Source: Triglochin maritima (taxonomy: Eukaryota; Streptophyta; Magnoliopsida; Alismatales; Juncaginaceae). From it: a stretch of 64,000 nt of DNA. The notes under the pieces were generated by a model that saw only the letters and a program-made list of their open reading frames with translations, did not search any database and had not been told where the DNA came from. A program made the translations under genes and the position numbers. The stretch covers positions 20,576,743 through 20,640,742 of the forward strand of contig OY821772.1 in assembly GCA_963682175.1 (NCBI GenBank), in the 5' to 3' direction. Below, in pieces: positions 34,700-44,531 of the stretch; position 1 is the first letter of the stretch, and every line of letters starts with the position of its first letter.

Positions 34700-35278
34700 A
34701 TGGCTTTTAATGCATCCACACCTTTAGAATCATGTAAACCACCTTAGTTTGATGGTAATAACTTTAGTTCATGGAAATCTAAAATGTCATCATTTATTAA
34801 ATCTATGAACATTAACATGTGGTTTATGATTCAAACTCCATATGAATCACCTAGATGTCATATTAGTAAATGGAGTTTAGAAGATGAGAAAAATGCATCC
34901 CTAAATGCTAAAGCTATGAATGTCATATTTTGTGCATTAGGAGATGAACTTTTTAATCTTGTTTGCTCATGTGATAGTGCTCATTCTATATGGCAAACAT
35001 TAGAAAGGAATTTTGGTGAAAAAGATTCACCATCCGGGGAGAAAGGGGCAACCACTCCGAATGATGTAGCTTGAGCAAAGAAAATGGAGATTAACTCAAC
35101 ATCTTCATCATCATCAAGCTCATCCGATGGAGAAAGGGAAGATGAGGTATGTTCTAGTTATTCTTCAAGTAGTATTTCAAAAGATAATGCCTATAATTTT
35201 AATGAACTACAAAATGCATTTCAAAGATTATTTGAAAAATATAAAGAACTTCACAAGACTAATCAAGTAGCAAATTGA
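34700..35278 (+). pseudogene. Truncated copia gag (UBN2-type) pseudogene
   Basis: The ATG at 34700 opens MAFNASTPLESCKPP, then a TAG at 34745-34747 interrupts. The frame resumes FDGNNFSSWKSKM, ...LNAKAMNVIFCALGDELF, CDSAHSIWQTLE, the standard start of copia Gag. In this copy a second stop, TGA at 35072-35074, cuts it; copy 2 has CGA there. A serine-rich acidic stretch follows, and the frame ends at a TGA (35276-35278) that is the first three bases of the inserted Athila-like LTR. The insertion therefore truncates the protein. Confidence 0.88.
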
Positions 35279-36441
35279 TGCATTGCATACATTGCATCAT
35301 ATGTCTTTCATTTAGATTGCTTTTAATTCAATAAATGCTACTAAGGTATGTGTTTAGCCTTGTTTACAGAATACAGGGACCTGAATGCAAATTACCCACA
35401 TCCCGAGCATAAACGCGTGCAAAAGATTCATTTCTATCATAAAGACAAGTTCAAGTTTATCGAGTTTCAAATGGAAATGCATCCAAGCACAAAAGCATTC
35501 AAGGAGCTAATCACAAAAAGGTCAGGGGCTTAAGTGCAAAATGTCAAGGACCTGACTACAAAATAAAAGGGCAAAGTTATTGTGTTGGAGAAGTCAAAAG
35601 AAAAGTCAAAAATAAATCCCCAACAATGGAAGGAATTAATCCGGAGCTCAAGAGATTGGAAAGAATCCATCCAACGCGCAAAGGAGGATAAAATCATACC
35701 ATAAACACATGACAGAAATCCGGGCGCAATATCTTCAACCTGGGCGGCGTTTTAGCCGCATATTGTACATAACAGGCGGCGAATTCGCCGCCCCTCTTAG
35801 GGTTTGAAATTTGAAATTCCGGCCTGTGGTGCGATGACGCGTGTACTCTCCTTTTATGTATTGGTATCCCTTGTATCGGCTATAAATAGCCTCGTAGGAC
35901 GAATGTAACATATCTTGTAACCTTTGGTCTTGGATCATTAGTAATAAATTTCTGTTTTATTTTGTTTTGTTTCTCTTTTCTTTTAATGTCTCTAGGATCC
36001 CTACTTCTTCTTCCCTCCATGAGTTTCTAACTCTTTCCAAAGGGTGGAGGTGATGGAATTGGGGTTAGAGAAGATGAATTGCATGTTATTATTTTAAGTT
36101 CATGATTAGTATATTTTGATTACTTGAGTTTATGTTAAGTCATTTATCTTGTAATGCTTCATAACTAACATGATTTACAATAAGTTTTAGTAATTCTCTG
36201 ATCTAAACCTAAATCTAAACCTCCATCCAACGGATTTCTCTCTTATTTCTTGTTTCAGTTTTATTTGTGCATGTTTAGCTACTTAATCCAAAAACCTAAA
36301 AACCCAATTGATTCTTCTCTCCTTCTTCCTCTTAATCAAAAATAACATCAACTACGAAATCTCTCCCTCATTGTGTTCGACCCGTACTTGCCACGTCTTC
36401 ATAGACGCCGTGCACTTGCGGTATAAATTTAATTCTCATCA
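35276..36441 (+). repeat. 5' LTR of the nested Athila-like gypsy element (1166 bp)
   Basis: It starts TGATGCATTG inside copia gag and ends TTCTCATCA. TGATG / CATCA are inverted termini, and a PBS follows six bases later. TATAAATAG is at 35881-35889. U3 has 'gggacctgaatg' phrases and U5 has TTCGACCCGTACTTGCCACG and GTGCACTTGCGG, shared with the 18994-20555 LTR. The 3' LTR is absent. Confidence 0.85.
35775..35792 (+). promoter_or_regulatory. Perfect 18-bp palindrome upstream of the Athila-like TATA box
   Basis: GGCGGCGAATTCGCCGCC is perfectly self-complementary and ends 89 bp before TATAAATAG. Related GCGGCGGAATCGCCGC sequences recur in the leader near 36600 and 36630. A binding role is inferred. 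Confidence 0.65.
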
Positions 36442-36447
36442 AGTTTT

Positions 36448-36465
36448 TGGCGCCGTTGCCGGGGA
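36448..36465 (+). promoter_or_regulatory. Athila-type primer-binding site
   Basis: TGGCGCCGTTGCCGGGGA, six bases after the LTR end, is the PBS characteristic of Athila/Tat gypsy elements. A 1.3-1.4 kb leader with no long frame (36466-37761) separates it from gag. Confidence 0.88.
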
Positions 36466-37899
36466 GGCGACGCAGATTTTGTGTTTTTGTGTTTTCGATT
36501 TTATCCTGTCTACCTTGTGCGCGATCTAAGTATTTGAATTTGTGTAGCAGGAGACATCAGAGAGCGCGGCGAAATCCGGGAGCGTTCTGAGACACTTGGG
36601 CGGCGGAATCGCCGCATCTACAAGGTGACTTGCGGCGGAATCGCCGCACCAGTGTGGGTTCTGGTCTTCAAATTTCTGGGGCATCGTCGACATCTCTGGG
36701 TGGTCGCATTAAGCTACTGGAATCTCCGAGAGCGGGCGGAGAACCCGACTGAGCATTGCGGAGGTAACTTTTCTTGCCTTTCTCGTAAAATCTGAATTGT
36801 TGAAAAGTTTCCTTTCGTAGAATTGCATGTGTTAGGGTTTACAATTCCATAATTGGCAATAATTCAACTCGGGCCTAAAATTGGCAAAATTAGAAAGACC
36901 TTAGTGCATGCATCATATAATGTTTTGCTTGCATTATTCTTGCTAAATTCTTGCAAATTATTTTTTATTGTTGAAGAGTGTTGGAGGCAAGGTACGTATC
37001 GCGGTTTTAACGATTGCATTTAAGCATATACTTTAGTTTGCATACAACCTTGAAATTGCCCCCATTAAAAAGACCATTGTTTGACTATCTTTGTTAGATC
37101 TAAGTTAAACTATCTTAAGGGCAACTCCGTAGGAAAAGATACGGTGGGGATTTCATCACCCTTCCGTGGCCCACAAATCACAATCCTAAAGTGTCACCCA
37201 AGCCTTAAAATTTAAAATCAATTAGACATTGGCCCCTAAGGACTCGGACTCAATTAAGGAGAAGAATTGGTTTGACTTGCTATGACCTGAAGCCGATCGA
37301 ATTCAATTTGGTGTCTAGGAAGTGTTTTTGTGTTGACGAAAGTCTTCCAAGCGAAGTGGTTGTCTAATTGGCACCGACTCTGTCGGAAGCGCCCCCACTA
37401 GCTATACACTACCTGGCCAATTTGGTTTGATTAGTGAGGGAGGTGAATCAAGCGAATCAATTCGACTCAACCAGTTAGGAGTCGTCTAGATTTAAGTGAC
37501 ACTAGGTCTAGGATTGTTTGAACCGTGCTTTCTTAGGAAATTTCTGACCAACCCTCTTTTCTATCTTTAGAGTTAAGTTTCTTTTCTCATCTGAGTCTTC
37601 TTTCTCTTCTCACCTAAATTCTCTAGATTAGGATTCCTTTCTCATCTTGCCCCATTCTATTGTTTGTTTCCCTTTTGAAAAAAAAACATAAAAAAAAACG
37701 AAAATTAAAAAAAAAATTGTAATTAATTCTTGAAATTAAATTTGGAATTTAAATTTGGAATTTGAATTCAAAAATTGATTCAACCCGGTGCACTCAGATT
37801 TGGATTCGGGACTTGAGTAATCGACTCTCACGAGTTCATCTAGATTCCAGTCTGGAACTTAACCCCAATCCACCTGTTGCACCACCTCACCCGGATCCA

Positions 37900-40113
37900 A
37901 TGGGTGAGAATGTTGTGAACCCGCCTATGACTCTGAGGGATCGGTGCTACCCAACGATGGCTGCTCAGCCATCGTGCATCGTCATGCCCACCATACCGGG
38001 TCGCGATTTCGAACTTAAGGCACAATACATGAGTATGCTGCCTAAGTTCACCTCTAGGGAAGATCCATATCTCTTCCTTAGAGAATTTGAGGAAATCTGC
38101 TCTCTTATGCAATACCAGCATATCCCTGAGGAGGCAGTGCGTCTGAAATTCGTGCCTCTAGCACTGAAGGACGACGCTAAGAAATGGCTATATAGTCTAG
38201 CCGAAAGATCTATTAGGAGTTGGGCTGAGTTTGTTCAAGTGTTTCTAAAAAAATATTTCCCCAACCATAAGACTATGAAGATTAGGAATGAAATTGTTGC
38301 ATTCGTTCAGTCTGAGAGCGAGCCGTTTTATTCCTATCTTGAAAGATTTAAAAGTGTCTTGACCAAATGCCCTCATCACGGAATTTCAAAATGGCAATTA
38401 TGCCAAATTATTTATGAGGGATTGACACCCACATCTAGAGTTATGCTAGAATCTGTGAGCCAAGGGAATTTCATGTCGAAAAACGAAAATGATGCCTGGA
38501 CTTTTCTTGAGGATTTAGCTGAAAACAGTATGCAATGGGACAATGCTAGAACACCCATCAACCTGAGTATTGGATCTAGAATAGCAAGTCAACCCCGACC
38601 AGGTGTCTTAGCTATAGATGCCAACATAGCGGCTGAGGCAAAACTAGCCACCCTTATGCGCAGAATGGAAAGTTTAGAGCTGCAAAACCAAACCCGACAA
38701 GCATCCCCTACCCCTTGCTCTAGATGTGGTCAGACTGGTCATTTAATGGAGGACTGTGTAGACTTGGAACATGTTAATGCCACGTTTAACCATTCTAGAA
38801 ATGATCCTTATGCATCAACCTACAACCCGGGTTGGCGTAATCATCCCAATTTTTCGTGGAACCAACAAGGTCAACCTCCTAGACAACAACCAAACCCATA
38901 TAACCAAAATAATACATCATCTGGGGGTAATAACAATGGAAATCATGAAGTTAGGTTGACAAACTTTGAAAATTTAATGAAAACTTTTATACAAACAACC
39001 AACCAATCATTCCAAAGGCTAGAGACACAAGTCAGCCAATTAGCGCAAATAGTAGGTGAAAGAGAAAAGGGTCAATTTCCAAGTCAACCTGAGGTGAACC
39101 CAAGAACTAATAATCAATATCAATCTTATCAACCACCCTCAGGAAATAACAACCCCAGACCGGTTCAAATGATTAACGAGGAAGGACCGTTCCAACAAAT
39201 CAATGCAGTAGTGTCATTACGGTCCGGACGACAAGTTGATAACAATGTGGTAAACCCTAGAATGTCTAATCAATCTAGCCATCAAGCAACCACATATGAC
39301 ATGACCATTGAACCGGACGTCCAAATTGAAAAGCCCAACCCACCTACACAACCTGAACCCATAGCTCAACCTGAACCTGAGCGAGTCTATGTTCCTAAAG
39401 CCCCATTTCCCAATAGACTCAAGAAGAGCTCAAGTGCACAAATGGAGAAAATCTTAGAAGTATTTAAGCAAGTTAAGGTGAATATTCCACTCTTAGATAT
39501 GATTCAACAAATACCTGCTTATGCTAAATTCTTGAAATATTTGTGCACTAAAAAGAGAAAAACGAATGTAACAAAGAAGGCATTCTTAACTGCAAACATA
39601 TGCTTTATTCTTTCCAACACATCTCCTATAAAATATAAGGACCCTGGGTGTCCCACAATTTCATGTTCAATAGGAGATACTTTTATCAATAAAGCCCTTC
39701 TAGACCTAGGTGCAAGCGTTAACTTACTCCCATTTTCTGTCTACGAGCAACTCAACCTTGGTCCACTGAAACCCTCTAAGACAACCCTCCAATTCGCTGA
39801 TTGTTCTGTTAAGAAACCGAGAGGTATAGTAGAGGACGTTTTGATTAAGGTTGGTGACTTCATTTATCCAGTGGATTTTGTCGTACTTGATACTGAACCT
39901 GTTGTAAATCCTAATCGACAAATCCCTGTAATTCTAGGTAGACCCTTTTTAGCCACTTCGGAAGCATTAATAAACTGTCGAAATGGGCTCATGCAATTAT
40001 CTTTCGGGAACTTAAAAGCAGAATTTAATATCTTCCATATTGATAATGAGCCAGAAATAATATGCAACCCAAGTGATGTTGTGATGAGAGCACGTATTTA
40101 TCAGAATTCTTAA
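37900..40113 (+). CDS. Athila-like Gag-protease polyprotein, intact frame (copy 1)
   Basis: The frame is open from 37762, but the first ATG in frame is at 37900, giving 737 residues. Residue numbers below count from 37762. A Retrotrans_gag-type domain spans about 83-260 (PKFTSREDPYLFLREFEE, KKWLYSL, FVQVFLKKYFP, YSYLERFKSVL). A CX2CX4HX4C zinc knuckle (C319, C322, H327, C332) would bind element RNA. A Q/N-rich linker with a short heptad-like helix (about 400-435) follows. The aspartic protease has catalytic D648 in DLGAS and the flap/ILGRPF motif (724-729). DLGAS, rather than DTGA or DSGA, is usual for Athila/Tat. RT, RNase H and integrase are missing: soon after the stop the sequence reaches 3' UTR. 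This would supply particle protein and protease only. It is intact despite the element's truncation, which suggests youth. Confidence 0.9.
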   Translation: MGENVVNPPMTLRDRCYPTMAAQPSCIVMPTIPGRDFELKAQYMSMLPKFTSREDPYLFLREFEEICSLMQYQHIPEEAVRLKFVPLALKDDAKKWLYSLAERSIRSWAEFVQVFLKKYFPNHKTMKIRNEIVAFVQSESEPFYSYLERFKSVLTKCPHHGISKWQLCQIIYEGLTPTSRVMLESVSQGNFMSKNENDAWTFLEDLAENSMQWDNARTPINLSIGSRIASQPRPGVLAIDANIAAEAKLATLMRRMESLELQNQTRQASPTPCSRCGQTGHLMEDCVDLEHVNATFNHSRNDPYASTYNPGWRNHPNFSWNQQGQPPRQQPNPYNQNNTSSGGNNNGNHEVRLTNFENLMKTFIQTTNQSFQRLETQVSQLAQIVGEREKGQFPSQPEVNPRTNNQYQSYQPPSGNNNPRPVQMINEEGPFQQINAVVSLRSGRQVDNNVVNPRMSNQSSHQATTYDMTIEPDVQIEKPNPPTQPEPIAQPEPERVYVPKAPFPNRLKKSSSAQMEKILEVFKQVKVNIPLLDMIQQIPAYAKFLKYLCTKKRKTNVTKKAFLTANICFILSNTSPIKYKDPGCPTISCSIGDTFINKALLDLGASVNLLPFSVYEQLNLGPLKPSKTTLQFADCSVKKPRGIVEDVLIKVGDFIYPVDFVVLDTEPVVNPNRQIPVILGRPFLATSEALINCRNGLMQLSFGNLKAEFNIFHIDNEPEIICNPSDVVMRARIYQNS

Positions 40114-41130
40114 TCAAATAAATCATCACATAAGCAAAAAGGAAGTAAGAAAAAAGGGAGTGATTCATTTACTCAACCACCATCACTCGAGCAAATAAGC
40201 GAACCAATTCAAGTGAGAAGAGTGGAATCTTTTCCTCAAGACAACATGGGGAACAATTCAACTGGATACATGCACCAATATGGTGTCATTCAATCCAGTT
40301 CTGATTACGGTTGACTATGAGCAAACTCAAACCCTCTACCGCAAGCCGACTCAGGTAATAAGTGCATTTATTTTATCTATGCATACATTGAGGACAATGC
40401 ATGATTTAGGTGTGGGGGGGTGTTTATCTATGTATATATCTATTTGTTTGTTTTCTTCTTCCAAAAATAAAAAAATAAAAAAAAATAAAAAATAAAAAAT
40501 AAAAAAAAATTCAATGTTCCATGACATAGCTTAAGATTGAACTACCAAAATCTGTGTACAAATTGCATTTAGTTTTTGTTCCTTATTATATAGTTCTGCT
40601 TGTAGAAATTGTGACATAAATCTAAGTTCCAAAGAAATAACACATTGCCCTTTAAGACATGTATGCACTTAAATTGGATGAATCAAATCTTTGAAGTGGT
40701 TGATAAAAAGCAGAGGTTGAGGAAAATATACCGGGAAGTGTGGACTTCTAATAGCAATTAAGCCTTGAGGAAAATAAAAATAAAAATAAAAATAAAAGAA
40801 TAAAGTGAAGAAAACACATTTTGCAAAATGATTACAAAAGCCCAAGCCTTTGAGTCACTGGTCCGTAGGGGTATCTTGAAACCTGGTAACTTGAGTCTAC
40901 CAGCTCGGGATTATCGACCAAACTCGCTACACGAATGCAAAAAGGGTAAAAGTGTCAAAAAGCAAATGTGTTGAATCACGAAAAAAAAAATAATACTCAA
41001 GGCCCAAAGCTAAAAGAATGATCCATACCATGGTTGATCCGAATGATACTTCACCACCAGAGGAGGCGTGCAAAATAATTCAAGTGATAAACATGTGTAG
41101 AAGGGTTAGTGGTGTGAATGTTGGATGTTA
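40114..41130 (+). mobile_element. 3' remainder of the Athila-like element, truncated
   Basis: A short in-frame tail-like segment leads to CATTGAGGACAATGCATGAT and GTGTGGGGGG (about 40388-40421), the same phrase as at 17702. A/T-rich low-complexity runs (40460-40510, 40770-40800) and Athila-type 3' UTR follow. No 3' LTR or second target-site copy is found, and copia sequence resumes near 41130. The exact junction is not visible. Confidence 0.65.
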
Positions 41131-41539
41131 GAATAAGGCTTAAGTTGAAACTTAAATGAACTTAACTTGAATCATACTCATAGTTTCCATGTAGCCTTAT
41201 TGATAGGGGGAGCTTAAATGTTATATCTTTTATTAGAATAATGAAGTGCAAAATTTAGGGAGAGCAACTTCATTACAAATCACATCCTATTTGAACTTGA
41301 ATAGTTATATAATTGTCAATGAGGGAGAAATTTCATTTCATATCTTACATTGATTATTGTTTTTGATGTATGTCAAAGGGGGAGAAGTAATAGATTAGGG
41401 TAACTTGAAATATGCATCAAATTGTCAAGAAAAACTATGTAATAGATTTAAAGAAACATTTGAAGCATAGTTTGCATAAAATATTTCAAGTATTAAGTTA
41501 GTTTAAGATATAGGTTGCCATCATAAAAAAAAGGGAGAT
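41131..41539 (+). mobile_element. copia 3' untranslated region and polypurine tract
   Basis: ATTGATAGGGGGAGC and CAAAATTTAGGGAGAGCAAC match, inverted, bases 8330-8395 of the minus-strand copia array. It ends AAAAAAAAGGGAGAT directly before the 3' LTR. Confidence 0.8.
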
Positions 41540-42928
41540 TGTTGACTTTTTGGCCTTAATCCATATTTTGATGATGTAATTTAACCTAATCTTAATTAGG
41601 ACATGTAGATTAGCACATGTAGTATAATGGTATATATGTTGTATTGTGCTAACATCTACAGGTGATCAAGACTCAAGAAAGAAGAAAAATCAAGTCAAGA
41701 CATGTAATCAAGCTGGATTGAAGACATGTATTTTACTTTTCTTTGAGTCTTAGGAACATATGTGAATTGAGCATAACTTAAGCTAATATCCATCCATTCA
41801 CACACTAGGTTCCTTAGAGAAGTCACACACAAAATTTCAGATCAATCGGACTTCGATAGGTCATCCAAAACATAGTCGGAAAATCACTAAAACTAAACCA
41901 TAAATCCTGTCCGAAAACGTTCGACCGATTGGACCTTTTGTTCGACCGGTTTCAGTAGAGTTAGAGTTTTTACATGTCCATTTTGTTCAACCGATTTGCC
42001 TCATAGTTCAACCGATTTCAGTAGTGTTTTGCCCAGACTAAAACGATCGACCCGTTTTGCCATTTTGTTCGACCGTTCCGGGTTTTCATGTGACCGTTTT
42101 ATTTTGTCGTATTCATACAACGGTCATATACGCATAACACTATTCCCAACCGTTCGACCGAACCATCCATTTGTTCAACCGATCCATTAGTTTTTGTAAG
42201 GTTTTGTTCGACCGGTTCTACTTTGGGTCAACCGGTTGGAGACAGTTTTTGCTGAATTTGAATTCTGTTTTGTGTATCTCTTACACAAATCAATCAAATC
42301 TTTCCCCAACGGCTAGGAATCTCTTAGAACTTTTAAATAGAGGATCAAACTCAGTTTTACACACGACTCTCCAATTCCTCATAGTCAAATTCATAGAGAG
42401 AAATCCCAAATCCTCAAAGCTCTCATTTAGTGATCTTAAGCTCAAATCTCCACATTATTCATCACTCACACATTTAGCAATTGTTGTGCTCAGTTAGAGA
42501 AGAGTGTGTCCCACTCATTGAGTTGTCAAAGCAAAGGTTTCAGTGAAATTCCGAAGAAGAAGCAAGGACTTCGGTGAAAGCCCGAAGTGAACCTCTCGGA
42601 TTGTGAGAGGTGGTGTCAAGCTCGGCGAGGGTTGTTCGCGAGCTTGAAGAAGTGTAAAAGGCGTTGCTCCCGGCCCGGAACGGAGAAGCATAGTGAAGAC
42701 GTAAGAGGAGCTCGAACGGGGATTCGAGAGGGGCTTGCAAGAGAGGACGTAGGCGGGGCCGAACCTCTGGAAAATCCGACGCATCTATTGTGGTTTGCAT
42801 TGCTTGTTCTACTTGTGTTTGATTATGTCTTAATTTCCGCTGCGCATATCTTGTTAATCAACCAAGTAGCTAATTAGGCTTAATTTATTAATTAGAGTTT
42901 GTGGACCCATAACCCACACGATCCTACA
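41540..42928 (+). repeat. 3' LTR of the copia element
   Basis: It has the same length as the 5' LTR (1389 bp), starts TGTTGACTTTTTGG, ends CGATCCTACA, and is followed by the CTTTA duplication. Several differences from the 5' LTR hit the GGTCGACC motifs themselves (for example GGTCGACCGG changed to GATCGACCCG). Confidence 0.92.
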
Positions 42929-42933
42929 CTTTA

Positions 42934-44045
42934 CGCCAATAACAATCAAATCCTCTTCATTTCCGTAGAAAATAAGATTGATTGATTTATATACCCAAGA
43001 TTGTTGTGTTTTGTAGTTGCATTTATTTTATCCGGTTAACTTTAAGATTAACCTCTTCGAGAGACATAAAGTGTAACTAATTATTTTCATTTTATTTGAT
43101 GTTTTCTTTTTGATCCACGATTCTTGTAACACCTGAAGAATATTCACATATCGCCTTAGATGACAATGTTGGGGGTGAGTTATAAGGACATTGACTTACT
43201 ACAATAGAACTAACAAACTTAAGTTTTGAGGTGATCTTGTGGGTGTTGTGATACATTTGACTCTTAGGTCGGAAATCGGACTCAGTAAGGGTTAAAGGAT
43301 CATACATAACAAATTCTATCACTACTTTGCATGTGCACTAATACAATCTCAAGTCTAGAGGTGCATCAAATAAATTCGATAAACTCAAGTGCATTGTTTC
43401 AATATCACTACTTTGCAAGTGCAACAATACAATTTCTGGAGTTTAGAAGTGCACTAAAATATATCTGATATATTCAAGTGCATTGCTTTAGTATCACTAA
43501 TTTGTAAGTGCAGCTATGCAAATAACTTTTTCTGTGTGTCTAATTTGCTTATTTGAAATTTAAAATATTGTGACTAATAGAGTAGATAAAATCAAAAACA
43601 ATTTTTGAATGAAAGTGATATTTCAAAATAAGATAACAATTTACAATTTTGAAGAAAAAATATTGAAATATATCATCTTGAAATGTCATGTTGCACTGCC
43701 ACATTCAAGCTAGACACGGCCTTGGTTTCTAATTGCAACTGTCCGTATAACCATATAAATCTCGTCTTTCTATCTATTGTTATCTAAGTAAAAAAAAAAC
43801 TAAATCTCGTCCATTTACTACATAATGATAAGGTTTTTAAGGGCAATTGAGCCACCACTTCTCATAGTGTCATGACCTTGTATATACAAGGATCCATTTG
43901 CTGATTTCACAATAGATGAGTTGTTCTCCGAGTGGTGGGACGTTCGTTAGATAAAAGTTGTTGCAATTTGATAGAGAAAATGATATTTTGGATAAGAGAG
44001 TGGTGTAATGGAACCAATCTCTTACGATCATAGTATTGATAGGAG
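42934..44045. other. Spacer holding an 86-89 bp minisatellite
   Basis: Units start TCACTACTTTGCAWGTGCA at 43319 and 43405, with a partial third at 43494. Each contains TCAAGTGCATTG. No gene is recognised. This segment's copy-2 counterpart lies beyond the window. Confidence 0.55.
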
Positions 44046-44531
44046 CAGGGGCAGATCCAGAAATTATTTTTGGGTGGGGCAGACTTTCTTCACATTTTCG
44101 AATTTTTTTGGAGGACCTACAAATTTAAGACGATATTTTAAACAAATAAATAAAAATAAAAATATTCTTCCTATTTTTAACATTTTTCCAAACCTGAATA
44201 CATTAAAATTCAAACATTCAAAAGAAATTTTTACAACAATAAAACACGACACATCAGTTTAATTGATTTTATTAGCTATCTTCGTTCTTAAGTTTAAAAT
44301 CGATAAAATCTAGACAAATAGATGAAGCAAAATAGTATATAAGTATAACCTAAAATTATAAAAAAAAATTGTAATAATTTTTACTATTTATGTTCATTGC
44401 TATTTTCGTTCATGGGATTGCAGATTTTAGATTTATTATTCATTTTACGTCTTTTATGTGTAGAATGACCATGATGAATAAGTTTCCTATAAATGCTAGT
44501 TTATTTTAAATTTTCATTCCATTTTAAAACA
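44046..44531 (+). mobile_element. hAT-like element, 5' end intact, cut by the duplication junction
   Basis: It starts CAGGGGCAGATCCAGAAATT, a plant hAT-type terminus, and is related to 12282-12790 up to about 44525. It then switches at 44531/44532 into the LTR sequence that occupies 21309 onward. Confidence 0.6.

Larger units (their letters stand above)
33260..42928 (+). mobile_element. Ty1/copia element with 1389-bp LTRs, TSD CTTTA, pol deleted and an Athila-like element nested inside
   Basis: The LTRs at 33260-34648 and 41540-42928 have equal length, TG...CA ends and about 22 differences by eye (around 1.6%). CTTTA precedes (33255-33259) and follows (42929-42933). The order is LTR, tRNA-Met primer-binding site, broken gag, nested gypsy sequence, copia 3' region, polypurine tract, LTR. 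Protease, integrase and RT are absent, so the deletion may have accompanied loss of the 3' end of the nested element. Confidence 0.93.
21309..44531 (+). repeat. Copy 1 of a 23,223-bp direct tandem duplication
   Basis: Bases from 21309 match those from 44532 onward in the same order and orientation. The coordinate offset is 23223, shifting by small indels to 23212, 23202, 23196 and 23209. The match continues to the window end (copy-1 equivalent about 40791), so at least 19.48 kb is shared at well above 99.8% by eye. Sequence 40792-44531 has its counterpart outside the window. Confidence 0.95.

Noticed and set aside
37762..37899. Start of the Athila-like polyprotein at the upstream end of the open frame
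   Set aside because: The frame begins with TTG here; the first ATG in frame is at 37900, the more plausible start in a plant. The upstream 46 residues could still be used by a non-ATG start.
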